Shown piece after piece: positions 55,670 to 64,000 of a stretch of 64,000 bases of DNA. Every line of letters starts with the position of its first letter. Position 1 is the first letter of the stretch. Under the pieces are notes generated by a model. It was not told where the DNA came from and searched no databases. It was given only the letters and a program-made list of their open reading frames with translations. This stretch comes from an uncultured Bacilli bacterium (GTDB taxonomy: Bacteria; Bacillota_I; Bacilli_A; RF39; UBA660), in the NCBI GenBank assembly GCA_910587745.1, contig CAJUNE010000002.1, positions 3,939 through 67,938 on the forward strand, read 5' to 3'. Position numbers and translations under genes: made by a program.

Positions 55670-56857
55670 TTAATATAAATATGTTTCTGGGATGTATAAT
55701 ACTTCTCCTACTTTGATTTGATTCTTATCCTTTATTTTATTTATTAATACTAATTCAAATACTGAAGTATGATAATCATTTGCTATTAATGATAAGGTAT
55801 CACCTTTTTTTACAATATACTTTATTAAATGATTATTATTAGTAGGTTTTATTTCTAATCTTTCATTTGGATAAATTAAATTGGGATTTTTTATATCATT
55901 CCAACTAACTAAATTACTTATTGTTACATGAAAAATACCTGCTATTCTTGTTAATGTGTCACCTATTTTTACAATATAATTGTCATTATTTCCACTTTTT
56001 ATAACTTGTTTTTCTATGTCAGTATTTATTTTTATTACTTCATTTGGAAATATTAGATTTGGATTTTTTATATTATTTTCTATTACTAAATCATTAATTG
56101 TTACATTGTATCGTTTGGCTATATGATATAGTGTATCACCAAATTTAACTCGATAATATATTGTTTTCTTTTTTTCTTCTGGTTTTAATTCTGGTTCTTT
56201 TATAGCACTACTATCTCCTAAATATATTTCATTTTTAAAAATATCTCTATCGACATAACCATTGATACCAGGAATATCCCCTTTATCTGTGTATTGCCAA
56301 CCAATATAATTCTTTGCCTCAGGTTCCCTAACTCCATATTCCGCTAACCATAAAGGGTATTCTTCAAATAATGATTCTTCAAAAGTATATTTGGCATTGT
56401 AAGCATCACTATATATTACTAATTCTTTTTCAGTTAGCCTTTTTAATTCTTCTAAAAATGCTTTTGCTATACTATTTATTTCTTCTTTTGTTAAACCTCT
56501 AAAAGTTTCAAAATCCATTGCTAATCGACAATCTGCTTCTTTTCCTTTGATAACTGTTGCAAAAAATCTGGCTTGTTCTTGCGCCTCTTCTATGTTTCTT
56601 GCAGTTACATAATGATAAAATCCTATTTTTAAATTGTTTTCTTTCGCTTTTTGGTAGTTTTCTTCAAATTTAGTATCAATGTATGAATGACTGGCACTAC
56701 TTCTTATATATACTATTTCTATTCCATAATCTTTTACTTCTTGAAAGTTAATATTACCTTGGAATTCACTGACATCTATTCCTTCAATTGCTTTTGCTTT
56801 TTGTGTAAAGGTTAAAAATGCTAATAAAGATATAATTACTATACTAATTCTTTTAAT
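55670..56857 (-). CDS. GH25 lysozyme with three LysM domains, secreted
   Basis: About 395 residues. Signal peptide (~1-23, ending QKAKA), GH25 domain (~25-210: GIDVSEFQGNINFQEV, LAMDFETF as Asp/Glu pair), then three LysM repeats (YRVKFGDTLYHIAKRY, YIVKIGDTLTRIAGIF, YIVKKGDTLSLIANDY). The start is odd: the GTG at 56866 lies on the AGGAGG itself, while an ATT at 56857 has AGGAGG exactly 8 bp ahead and begins the signal peptide (KRISIV). I therefore place the start at the ATT codon. It cleaves peptidoglycan while LysM holds GlcNAc chains. Confidence 0.9.
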   Translation of the reverse strand: MKRISIVIISLLAFLTFTQKAKAIEGIDVSEFQGNINFQEVKDYGIEIVYIRSSASHSYIDTKFEENYQKAKENNLKIGFYHYVTARNIEEAQEQARFFATVIKGKEADCRLAMDFETFRGLTKEEINSIAKAFLEELKRLTEKELVIYSDAYNAKYTFEESLFEEYPLWLAEYGVREPEAKNYIGWQYTDKGDIPGINGYVDRDIFKNEIYLGDSSAIKEPELKPEEKKKTIYYRVKFGDTLYHIAKRYNVTINDLVIENNIKNPNLIFPNEVIKINTDIEKQVIKSGNNDNYIVKIGDTLTRIAGIFHVTISNLVSWNDIKNPNLIYPNERLEIKPTNNNHLIKYIVKKGDTLSLIANDYHTSVFELVLINKIKDKNQIKVGEVLYIPETYLY

Positions 56858-56860
56858 AAA

Positions 56861-56895
56861 AAACACCTCCTAATATAATATATTAAGCGGTGCTT
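56861..56895 (-). promoter_or_regulatory. Hairpin masking the ribosome site of the GH25-LysM gene
   Basis: On the minus strand AAGCACC (56889-56895) pairs with GGTGTTT (56861-56867), 7 bp with one G-U, followed by T residues. The ribosome site AGGAGG overlaps the 3' arm, so the hairpin could act both as terminator of the upstream gene and as a translation gate. Confidence 0.4.
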
Positions 56896-56914
56896 TTAAT
56901 GACTTTGCTATTGA

Positions 56915-57670
56915 CTATTTTCTTAATCTTTCTAAGGTTAAAAACGAGTCTAATTCGTGATTAAATTCACTTTTTGTAACTTGTAATCCTAATCTTAATT
57001 TTTGTTCTAATGAATATAATTTTTTAATTTCTTCTAATGCTTTTCTAGAAAATTTAAAGTATGAATCGATAAATGCTTCTTGTATATACTTTTCAGTAGG
57101 GGAACTTTTTAGATTTTTAGGATAACCTGAATGCAGTTCTTGTTTTATTCTTCTAAAATATTCTAATTCGTGATTGTTATGACTTATAACTCCTACTGAC
57201 ATCATTTGTAATAATGAATCTATTTCAGCCATTCGCTCTGTTGGACATATAAAATTATTTTTTAAATAATAAGCTTCATCTTTTAATGAAAGTATACAAG
57301 CTCTAATTATATTACATTCTAAATCTTCTCTATCACTATTTGCGATTGAATTTTGGTCTCCATGACATACTTCATGTAATAAAGTTTGCATAATTTCTTC
57401 ATTTTTTCTATAATAATTGTTTTCTCCAAATATTTTACTTAATACTTGGTAAATATAATCTAAATATACTTTTATTATTTTATCTTCATAGTGATATGTA
57501 GCTAAAGTACGGGGTTTTCCTTTAGGCAATATTATGATGTCTTTTATGTAAGGTGCAAGTCTTTTATTTCCTTGAATACTTGTACTTGCTATGTCTTCTA
57601 ATGCTTTTTTATCTAATAATCTTTGATTACTAGAATATGTATCTAATATGGTTGCAAACTTTTGATACAT
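56915..57670 (-). CDS. HExxH-containing protein, possible metalloprotease
   Basis: 251 residues, no signal peptide. MQTLLHEVCHGDQNSIAN contains HEVCH, the zinc-metallopeptidase HExxH motif, preceded by a stretch KIIKVYLDYIYQVLSKIFG. Downstream AEIDSLLQMMSV could provide a third ligand (Glu). No family was recognised with confidence. The ribosome site AGGGG lies in the 3' arm of a terminator-like hairpin (57671-57700). Confidence 0.6.
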   Translation of the reverse strand: MYQKFATILDTYSSNQRLLDKKALEDIASTSIQGNKRLAPYIKDIIILPKGKPRTLATYHYEDKIIKVYLDYIYQVLSKIFGENNYYRKNEEIMQTLLHEVCHGDQNSIANSDREDLECNIIRACILSLKDEAYYLKNNFICPTERMAEIDSLLQMMSVGVISHNNHELEYFRRIKQELHSGYPKNLKSSPTEKYIQEAFIDSYFKFSRKALEEIKKLYSLEQKLRLGLQVTKSEFNHELDSFLTLERLRK

Positions 57671-57700
57671 AAAAAAACATCCCCTAACTTGTAGGATGTT
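57671..57700 (-). terminator. Terminator after the FemX gene, overlapping a ribosome site
   Basis: On the minus strand AACATCC/GGATGTT, 7-bp stem, followed by seven T; the next start codon (57670) comes immediately after, so AGGGG in the stem must serve as its ribosome site. Confidence 0.6.
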
Positions 57701-57707
57701 ATTATAC

Positions 57708-58787
57708 TTATTTTTCTTCTTTTTGTAAAGTTTTTTCTTTTTGTTCTTCCTTTTTTACTTTATGAGTATGTTTTAAACCTCTTAGTGTTGTATATAATTT
57801 TTTACTAGTTTTAAATAAACGATATTTTAAAGGCTTAATCTCTAAATTAACTTCTCCTATAAGTTCAACTAGCTCAGTACCAAAGCCACTTTTAAATCTA
57901 TATAATCCATCTGGTTTGCCATCTTTAAATGAGAATCCTTTAAAATCATATAGAATAGAATTATTTTTCATTGCTATTTTTATCGCTTCCCATTGTAATA
58001 AATATGTTGACATTACATTACGATGGATATTACTACTTGCTCCATATAAATACCAAGTTTTATTACCATATGTAAGTGGCATTATTCCAGCGATTGGTGT
58101 AGATTCATAATAGGCGATTAATATTGTTAAACCATCAAAATAATTAAATAATTCTTTATAATACTCAATTGGTCTTATTATAAATCCATCTCTATTTCCT
58201 GTGGTTTTTAATAATTCATAAAATTCTTCTATTCCATCTTTGCCTAATTCCTTTATTTCTACACCTTTTTTTATTGATAAACGAATGTTGTATCTGGTTT
58301 TAGAAGCAAAGCTTTCAAATATTTCTTCTTCAGTTCGATTCTTTAAATTTAGTCTTAAATTGTGTCTTGCTTGTATCTCATCTCTAAAACTTTTACTATT
58401 ACTCTTTATTTTATATCCTAATTTTTTAGCGATGACTTTAAATTCTTTATCATCTACTCTGATATCTGGTTCCATTAAAACTACAAATGCTTTTACTTTC
58501 TTAGCTAATTCTTTTAACTTAATTGTTAATTCTTCTAATAATTCTTCACTATGTATGTCTCCTATAGGTCCTCGTGGTACATACATTATATTTCCAAATA
58601 TAGGCATTTTTCTAATTAATACGTTAATAGCTAATTTTATGTTTTTATCTTTTTTAATGATTATTTGTTCATTAGTCCAATAGGTCTTAATTTTGTTCCA
58701 AGCTAAACTTTGTTCAAAATCACACATTTCATCGTTTTGGATAAATGTTTCATATTCTTCTTGGATGTCTATTTTCTTTTCTTTCAT
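57708..58787 (-). CDS. FemX/FemAB-family peptidoglycan bridge aminoacyltransferase
   Basis: 359 residues with two GNAT-like domains. FGNIMYVPRGPIGD and RHNLRLNLKNRTEEEIFESF belong to the first, TGNRDGFIIRPIEYYKELF and PIAGIMPLTYGNKTWYLYGAS with YDFKGFSF to the second, all typical of Fem transferases. It would add amino acids from aminoacyl-tRNA to the lipid II stem peptide. It directly follows gatD and murT in the same direction; a C-terminal Lys/Glu tail is present. Confidence 0.93.
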   Translation of the reverse strand: MKEKKIDIQEEYETFIQNDEMCDFEQSLAWNKIKTYWTNEQIIIKKDKNIKLAINVLIRKMPIFGNIMYVPRGPIGDIHSEELLEELTIKLKELAKKVKAFVVLMEPDIRVDDKEFKVIAKKLGYKIKSNSKSFRDEIQARHNLRLNLKNRTEEEIFESFASKTRYNIRLSIKKGVEIKELGKDGIEEFYELLKTTGNRDGFIIRPIEYYKELFNYFDGLTILIAYYESTPIAGIMPLTYGNKTWYLYGASSNIHRNVMSTYLLQWEAIKIAMKNNSILYDFKGFSFKDGKPDGLYRFKSGFGTELVELIGEVNLEIKPLKYRLFKTSKKLYTTLRGLKHTHKVKKEEQKEKTLQKEEK

Positions 58788-58816
58788 CTTAAACTTCCTT
58801 CTTTACTTCTTTTTAT

Positions 58817-59419
58817 CTATTCTTGTTCTTTTTTATTTTTTATTAATGTTTCTACTAAATAATTAGTTAAATTATCATTTCTAGCTAGTATGGGACCAAT
58901 TATCGAAGTTGCATAAAAGTTATTTTTCTTATAGCCTTCCATACAAGTTTCATTGTTACCATAGCCTTTTTCTAAACTAAATAAGATATTTTTAGTGGTT
59001 TTTATTAAATATTCGGTATTTTGAAACCCATAAATCTTACCATTATATAATGATGTTGTTCCTTCAATATCGGATACTCTTCTTTTATCGTAATATTCAA
59101 TTTCATATAATCTTAATAATTCTAATATAGCAATACTGTTACCAGTTGCTAGTAATACCTTATCTTTATTAATATAATCCTTAATATCTTTTTTATACGG
59201 CTCTAACCTCTCTTTTATTTCTTCTAAAAATTCAGGCCTACCACTTCCTATATATACAAAATCATAGGCTTTAATATCAAAGCTATCTTCTTTATTTATA
59301 CAAGTTACTTCTACTTCAATTCCTTTTTGTTCTAATGCATATTTTAAAGCTTTTAAATTACCATTTTCACCATATAATGTTAGTTCATATGGATATAAAT
59401 GTCCGATCTTTATTTTCAT
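58817..59419 (-). CDS. gatD: GatD-like amidotransferase subunit lacking the catalytic residues
   Basis: 200 residues, shorter than S. aureus GatD (~243). Overall match is clear (GHLYPYELTLYGENGNLKAL, GFQNTE, GYGNNETCMEGYK, IIGPILARNDNLTNYLVE), but where GatD has the nucleophile in TICGGYQ this protein reads LATGNSI (Thr for Cys), and where it has the catalytic His in YLHGPIL it reads SIIGPIL (Ile). It cannot hydrolyse glutamine by the known mechanism. ATGA overlap with murT, so both are made in equal amounts. Confidence 0.85.
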   Translation of the reverse strand: MKIKIGHLYPYELTLYGENGNLKALKYALEQKGIEVEVTCINKEDSFDIKAYDFVYIGSGRPEFLEEIKERLEPYKKDIKDYINKDKVLLATGNSIAILELLRLYEIEYYDKRRVSDIEGTTSLYNGKIYGFQNTEYLIKTTKNILFSLEKGYGNNETCMEGYKKNNFYATSIIGPILARNDNLTNYLVETLIKNKKEQE

Positions 59420-60735
59420 AGCTCCTCCTTAAATGTTTCATTAAATGGGTCTATATAATCAAAGTTTAAGATACCATATACATATTTTACTTCATCTTTA
59501 TTAACCATATCTTTAATTTCTGGTATAGATTCTGCCATGATTATTTTATCTTCTGGTATGCCTGCTAGAACTAATCTTTTCTTAATATTTTCAGCATCAA
59601 TTCCTACAGCATATACTTTATTTAAAGAATCACTATTTAATAATTCAAACTCTATATCATATAACCAGGAAACATCAAAATGTGCATATCGACGTGATAT
59701 TTCTTTCCAACCAATAATTATATCTTTCTTTTCTTTATTCATTATTGTTTTAAAGATTACACCATTATATGTTGTAGCATTCTCAGCCTTACATGACATA
59801 GGAAAGTATACTTTATTATTTTTTTCATAACTATACGTACTATAATCATTAAATTTATTGATGGATTTTATTATTTTATCTTCATCTAAACCTACATCTT
59901 TTAGAGTTGTAAAACTAGCAAGAGTATTATAAGCGTGATATAAAAAGTTGCCACCTATATTTAATTTATTGTCATTAATCTCTAGAGTTTCATTTTCTAA
60001 ATCTAAATTACTTCCTATAACTTTAGCATTTTCATTTTTAAAATCACATTTTGTACATTTATATTTGCCTAAAGTTTCAAAATTGTAATATTCATATTCT
60101 AGCTTTCCTTTACAATAAGGACAATAATATGTATTTAAGTTCTCAAATATTTGGTTCTTGTAACTATATTTATTTTTTTCTAAACTAAAATATATCATCT
60201 CATTTTTAGTATCTCGCTCAAAACTTCTTAAATATGGTTCATCGATATTTGTTACTATTTTAGAGTTTGGAGTTATTCCTTTTAAAATATCTTTATATAC
60301 ATTGTCAATATGATGTTGGCGTGGTGGTTGATCTTTGGTTAAATTCGTTATAACAATATGCGTTGGACGTAAATTTGGAAACATTTCTTTCGTGTCTCTT
60401 TCATCTATTTCGATAACAAGAACATCTGCTTTAATTTTGCCAGTTAAACTACTTTTGCGTAAAAAACTAGTAGTACAACCCCATGTTAAGTTAGAACCCA
60501 TATCATTATAACTAACTTTATAACCATTATCTTTTAACACTTTGGCAATTAAACTAGACGTACTTCCCTTACCTGATGATCCTGTAACTGCGATTCTTAT
60601 TTCAGGATATTTTAATTTACTTAAAAGGTTTTTATCTATTTTTAAAGCTAACTTCCCTGGTAGTGAAGAACCACGCTGCATTATATTTCCTGCGATTATA
60701 ATTAATTTCCCTGTTAATATGGCTAAGAATTTCAT
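59416..60735 (-). CDS. murT: MurT-like Mur ligase (lipid II amidation)
   Basis: 439 residues. VTGSSGKGSTSSLIAKVL is the Mur-ligase P-loop, DERDTKEMFPNLRPTHIVIT the central segment, and CPYCKGKLEY/CTKCDFKN a four-Cys zinc ribbon characteristic of MurT. The C-terminal FDVSWLYDIEFELL keeps the catalytic Asp, but the usual GRxER and AKNPAG segments are altered (YSYEKNN, KAENATTYN). With GatD it normally amidates D-Glu of lipid II; with a degenerate GatD it may use free ammonia or another donor, or do something else. Confidence 0.88.
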   Translation of the reverse strand: MKFLAILTGKLIIIAGNIMQRGSSLPGKLALKIDKNLLSKLKYPEIRIAVTGSSGKGSTSSLIAKVLKDNGYKVSYNDMGSNLTWGCTTSFLRKSSLTGKIKADVLVIEIDERDTKEMFPNLRPTHIVITNLTKDQPPRQHHIDNVYKDILKGITPNSKIVTNIDEPYLRSFERDTKNEMIYFSLEKNKYSYKNQIFENLNTYYCPYCKGKLEYEYYNFETLGKYKCTKCDFKNENAKVIGSNLDLENETLEINDNKLNIGGNFLYHAYNTLASFTTLKDVGLDEDKIIKSINKFNDYSTYSYEKNNKVYFPMSCKAENATTYNGVIFKTIMNKEKKDIIIGWKEISRRYAHFDVSWLYDIEFELLNSDSLNKVYAVGIDAENIKKRLVLAGIPEDKIIMAESIPEIKDMVNKDEVKYVYGILNFDYIDPFNETFKEEL

Positions 60736-61112
60736 AGAAACCTCTTTATACTTTCTAATGTATTATTTAGTGGTATGGTATTCCAACCTTTTAATTCGTC
60801 TAAATATGGTTCATATATATCTTGTAATAAAAATATTTTCTTTTTAAAATAAAAGGCAAAAGCTATTTCAGCGAATGAATTTGGTCCAATATAATTTTTT
60901 AATTCACCTTTATCACAATTTACTACTAAGATAGCGTCCGTATCTTTATTTTGGATACGATTAAAATGCGCTCTAGATGCTATTTCTTTAGGAAGGCCCT
61001 CCATACATTCTTTTGGCAATTCTGTTTTAAACCCTAAGTTTTCTAATTTGTCACTTATTTCTAGAATCTTATCTTTAAATTTCATGCTTCCACATATTAC
61101 TATTGTTTTCAT
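60732..61112 (-). CDS. Nucleoside 2-deoxyribosyltransferase-like protein
   Basis: 126 residues. VICGSMKFKDKILEISDKLE, DAILVVNCDKGELKNYIGP and SFAEIAFAFYFKKKIFLLQD follow the pattern of the small nucleoside 2-deoxyribosyltransferase / DUF4406-like Rossmann fold (GSMxF at the start, Asn-rich middle, Glu in FAEIA). Its stop overlaps the murT start (ATGA), so it belongs to the murT-gatD operon. Link with wall synthesis unknown. Confidence 0.78.
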   Translation of the reverse strand: MKTIVICGSMKFKDKILEISDKLENLGFKTELPKECMEGLPKEIASRAHFNRIQNKDTDAILVVNCDKGELKNYIGPNSFAEIAFAFYFKKKIFLLQDIYEPYLDELKGWNTIPLNNTLESIKRFL

Positions 61113-61164
61113 AAAGTCACCTTATATTTATTTTATCATACACTAAGTAATTTTTAAATCTAAA

Positions 61165-61193
61165 TTGACATATTATAGGTTTTATAGTACTAT
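61165..61193 (+). promoter_or_regulatory. Promoter of glmS
   Basis: TTGACA, 17-bp spacer, TACTAT; ATG follows 26 bp later. The short leader cannot hold a glmS ribozyme. Confidence 0.75.
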
Positions 61194-61219
61194 TTTTTTA
61201 AAGGTAGGTGTAATAACAC

Positions 61220-63040
61220 ATGTGTGGAATTGTTGGTTATACAGGTAAACAAAAAGCTTATCCCATTTTAATTAATGGACTTAAAGCTTTAGAATACAGA
61301 GGTTATGATTCAGCTGGTATTGCTTTATTTGAAAGTGGAAAATTAAAAATATCTAAAGAAAAAGGTCGAGTTAAAAACTTGGATGATAATTCAGATTTAA
61401 AGTCAAGTAATAGCTCTATTGGTATCGCTCATACTCGTTGGGCTACTCATGGTGTCCCAAGTAGTGATAATGCTCATCCTCATTTGGATAATAGTGGCAA
61501 TTTTGCGGTAGTCCATAATGGAATTATTGAAAATTATTTAGAATTAAAAGAGTTTTTATCTAAAAATGGTTATAAATTTAAAAGTGAAACAGATACTGAA
61601 GTTATTCCTAATCTAATTCATTATTATTATGAAAAAGAAAAAGATTTTTTACAAGCTTTTAATAGAACTATCAAAGATTTAAAAGGAAGTTATGCAATAC
61701 TTGTTTTATCTCCTTTATTTGATGGTATTTATGTTGCTAAAATGAATAGTCCTTTAGTTATTGGTGAAGGAGAAGATGAAAACTTTATTGCTTCTGATAT
61801 TCCTGCTGTCCTTGAATATACTAAAAATTTTTATTTTTTAAATGATGGAGATTTGGCTTATATTACAAATAATAGCCTAGTCTTTTATAATAATGACTTA
61901 AAAGAAGTGAATATTCCTAAAAAAGTAATTGATTGGGATAAGAATGCTGCGGATAAAAATGGCTATGAAGACTTTATGCTTAAAGAAATTTTTGAACAAC
62001 CTCGTGCGATAAATGAAACTTTAGCTGGTAGAATTATATTGGAAGATAAATGTAATTTCTTGGATATTAATATAGATAGTAAATATTTAAAAAATGTTAA
62101 TAAAATTTATATTGTGGCTTGCGGAACAGCTATGCATGCTGGAAGAGTTGGTAAAACTGTTTTGGAAGAATTAACTGACATTGTTACAATTGTAGATGTG
62201 GCAAGTGAATTTAGATACAATTATCAAGTAATTGATAAAAATACTTTATGTATCTTTATTAGTCAATCTGGTGAAACTGCAGATACCATAGCAGCTTTAA
62301 AACTTGCTAAAAAAAATGGTGCTAAAACTATTGCTATTTCTAATGTTATTGGTTCTTCGATAACTCGTGAAGCAGATTATACTATTTATACTCATGCAGG
62401 TCCCGAAATAGCTGTTGCTAGTACTAAAGCTTATGTTTCTCAAATTTCTACTATTTCTGCTTTGGCTATATATTTTGCTGAAATTCTTCAGGTTAAAGAT
62501 ATTACCTATTTAGAAAAACTAAAAAAAGAATTACTTGATATTCCAGAAAAAATTGATGATATTCTTAAAAATAGCGAAAACTACAAAAAAATAGCTAAAG
62601 ATATTCATAATGTAAAAAATTGTTTCTACATTGGTCGTGGTAATGATTATACTACAGCGATGGAAGGTTCATTAAAATTAAAAGAAATAGCCTATATTCA
62701 TAGTGAAGCTTATCCCGCTGGAGAATTAAAACATGGTCCTATTGCTTTAATTGAAGATGGTACATCAGTCATAGGTATAATTACAAATAAAAAAATATTA
62801 GAAAAAACTATAAGCAATTTGCAAGAAGTTATTACTAGAGGAGCTAAAGTAGTCTTAGTTACTGATTGTAATTATGAAAATAATGATATGATTATTATTA
62901 ATATTCCGAAAACAAACTATCTTTTTGCTCCAATACTCGCTATTGTACCATTACAATTAATTGCTTATTATGTTGCAAAAGAAAAAAATCTTGATGTTGA
63001 TAAACCAAGAAATTTAGCTAAATCAGTTACAGTTGAATAA
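61220..63040 (+). CDS. glmS: Glutamine-fructose-6-phosphate aminotransferase (isomerizing)
   Basis: 606 residues, usual length. After the initiator Met, CGIVGYTGKQ exposes the nucleophile Cys of the glutaminase domain, with THGVPSSDNAHPH and VHNGIIENY; the two SIS domains carry CGTAMHAGRVG, SQSGETADTIAAL and RGNDYTTAMEGSLKLKEI; the C-terminus ends DKPRNLAKSVTVE, the family hallmark. It makes glucosamine-6-phosphate for wall synthesis. Single gene with its own promoter, facing away from the murT operon. Confidence 0.98.
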   Translation: MCGIVGYTGKQKAYPILINGLKALEYRGYDSAGIALFESGKLKISKEKGRVKNLDDNSDLKSSNSSIGIAHTRWATHGVPSSDNAHPHLDNSGNFAVVHNGIIENYLELKEFLSKNGYKFKSETDTEVIPNLIHYYYEKEKDFLQAFNRTIKDLKGSYAILVLSPLFDGIYVAKMNSPLVIGEGEDENFIASDIPAVLEYTKNFYFLNDGDLAYITNNSLVFYNNDLKEVNIPKKVIDWDKNAADKNGYEDFMLKEIFEQPRAINETLAGRIILEDKCNFLDINIDSKYLKNVNKIYIVACGTAMHAGRVGKTVLEELTDIVTIVDVASEFRYNYQVIDKNTLCIFISQSGETADTIAALKLAKKNGAKTIAISNVIGSSITREADYTIYTHAGPEIAVASTKAYVSQISTISALAIYFAEILQVKDITYLEKLKKELLDIPEKIDDILKNSENYKKIAKDIHNVKNCFYIGRGNDYTTAMEGSLKLKEIAYIHSEAYPAGELKHGPIALIEDGTSVIGIITNKKILEKTISNLQEVITRGAKVVLVTDCNYENNDMIIINIPKTNYLFAPILAIVPLQLIAYYVAKEKNLDVDKPRNLAKSVTVE

Positions 63041-63056
63041 CCTTGAACTTATTATT

Positions 63057-63340
63057 AAAATATGTTAATATTAATTTAGTAGTGCGTTAGGACATAAATG
63101 CCTACTTACGTTTGTAAGAGACATTAACTTTTATTTCTTTAACATTGATAACTATGTTACCTTTGTTAATCAAAATAATCGTTGATGTCTTTTTGGTTTT
63201 TCTAAATCTCTTTAGATACTCACTTATCCGATTTAAGATTACTCTTAAAATCACTAATCGTAACACCTACTTTCTACCAAAATCCCACTGGATTAAGGGA
63301 GATAATAATGTCATAATTAGTAGACACCAGTCCTAACGCA
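63057..63340 (+). ncRNA. Structured repeat RNA, copy 3
   Basis: Begins AAAATATGTTAATATTAATT. Terminal stem TGCGTTAGGAC (63083-63093) with GTCCTAACGCA (63330-63340), 11 bp, with two compensatory differences from copy 1. The conserved hairpin is closed by GACATTAAC (63120-63128) and GTTGATGTC (63181-63189) and has an inserted ~50-nt loop. Core CCTACTTTCTA...AAAATCCC. The 3' tail shared by copies 1 and 2 is absent. The remaining bases to 63470 show nothing else. Confidence 0.65.
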
Positions 63341-63470
63341 AGTTTTACTTTATATTAAATTATAAAAATAATCAAGTAATCTATTAATTTAGGGTAAGAT
63401 TTTAATTATTTAGGACAAATATAGATAAAATTTGACAATATTAGCATTTAAAAAAAGGTATTATAACCTT

Positions 63471-64000
63471 TTATTTTTTGTTTTCTTCTAAATTAATTAG
63501 ATGTAGCTCAAAGTTTTGTCTATCTTTTCTAGCAATGCTTTCTAGTACTAAACCTCCAACAAATAATTGAATAGATATAATACCAAAGAAAGATGCAGCG
63601 ATTAAAGATGGGAATTTTTCAACTAAACCTGTATCTAAATAACCTAGTAATGGTGGTATAAAGAATGCTACTCCTACTAATAGACATAGAATAGAAAGAA
63701 TTGTGAAAAATGTAAATGGACGATATTGCTTAAATAAAGTAGCAATAGTCTTTAATACTTTTACACCATCACTTACAGTATTTAATTTAGAAACACTGCC
63801 TGCTGGTCTATCACGATAATCTATTAAGACGTTTTCTAATTTCATTCTTTTGTCTAAGGCGTGAATAGTCATTTCGGTTTCAATTTCAAATCCACCTGAA
63901 ATTACTGGGAATGACTTAACAAAAGTTTTACTAAAAGCCCGATACCCTGTCATAATATCTCTTACATTACTTTTAAAAGTACGATTAACTAAAAATCTTA
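63471..64000 (-). CDS. GT2 family glycosyltransferase (DPM1-like), C-terminal part
   Basis: The frame is open to the right edge; the visible 176 residues start RFLVNRTFKSNVRDIMTGYR, which is the polyprenyl-phosphate glycosyltransferase segment (DxxxGYR), then a GGFEIETEMTIHAL acidic motif and the RPAGSVSKL acceptor-binding segment (the RxxGxS-type motif), followed by two transmembrane helices (~105-125 and ~140-162). It would transfer a sugar to undecaprenyl phosphate. The N-terminal nucleotide-sugar domain is beyond the window. Confidence 0.9.
   Translation of the reverse strand, partial: RFLVNRTFKSNVRDIMTGYRAFSKTFVKSFPVISGGFEIETEMTIHALDKRMKLENVLIDYRDRPAGSVSKLNTVSDGVKVLKTIATLFKQYRPFTFFTILSILCLLVGVAFFIPPLLGYLDTGLVEKFPSLIAASFFGIISIQLFVGGLVLESIARKDRQNFELHLINLEENKK

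Noticed and set aside
61113..61219. glmS ribozyme
   Set aside because: The gap is ~107 bp and the promoter leaves a leader of about 20 nt.
63145..63336. 63-aa ORF in repeat RNA copy 3
   Set aside because: It is not conserved in copies 1 and 2 and lies inside the structured repeat.

Overview
The window comes from a very AT-rich, low-GC Gram-positive bacterium (Firmicutes, class Bacilli in the broad sense). It resembles the small-genome, gut-associated lineages near Erysipelotrichales/RF39, but that placement is inference. Evidence for a walled Gram-positive cell is a MurT/GatD pair, a FemX-type transferase, an LCP wall ligase, GH25 lysozymes with LysM or Ig-like domains, a glucosaminidase and Lgt. 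TGA is used as a normal stop (for example in ATGA overlaps at 59416 and 60732), so this is not a TGA=Trp mollicute. Most genes lie on the minus strand in short, tightly packed operons.

Layout. 1-2.2 kb: two XRE regulators, a 140-aa unknown and a YhcG/DUF1016-type nuclease, a small accessory patch. 2.2-9.7 kb: BI-1 protein, ychF, then DUF951, mscS, parB and parA on the minus strand. This is the origin-proximal soj-spo0J-yyzM-ychF neighbourhood known from Bacillus, here interrupted by a retron (RT plus msr/msd RNA), a structured repeat RNA and an AbgT transporter. 9.8-20.5 kb: folate and cation genes, a PstS-like protein coupled to a thioredoxin-domain membrane protein, nitroreductase, UcpA-like SDR, a leucyl-tRNA synthetase carrying an inserted NUDIX domain, and a GreA-like factor. 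20.6-25 kb: acyl-CoA synthetase-like enzyme and a hybrid kinase/Hpt-REC phosphorelay. 25-31.4 kb: amidotransferase, flavoprotein, GH25 lysozyme, a DUF2779 nuclease, a SMUG2-like glycosylase and a DUF3788 gene broken by one in-frame TGA. 31.4-38.4 kb: VanZ and an ABM-like gene behind duplicated terminator-promoter modules, recG, an Ig-like membrane protein and a dockerin-bearing glucosaminidase. 38.5-50.2 kb: LCP-PASTA protein, trxB-lgt, GtrA, a second repeat RNA, a large membrane protein, a candidate type I toxin-antitoxin locus, uvrB and a zinc-ribbon/parvulin fusion. 50.4-64 kb: a giant surface protein, GH25-LysM lysozyme, FemX, GatD, MurT, glmS, a third repeat RNA and a partial glycosyltransferase.

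The most unusual items are: (i) a ~290-bp structured RNA family present in three copies (5.2, 43.0 and 63.1 kb), with a covarying terminal stem and a conserved internal hairpin; one copy abuts the retron RNA; (ii) the retron itself, without a recognisable effector; (iii) a NUDIX hydrolase domain inside the LeuRS editing region; (iv) a GatD homologue lacking both the catalytic Cys and His; (v) a 22-aa hydrophobic peptide gene with a long-distance 5'-3' mRNA pairing and an opposing promoter, typical of type I toxins.

All calls were made by reading the sequence and the translated proteins; no database search or folding program was run.
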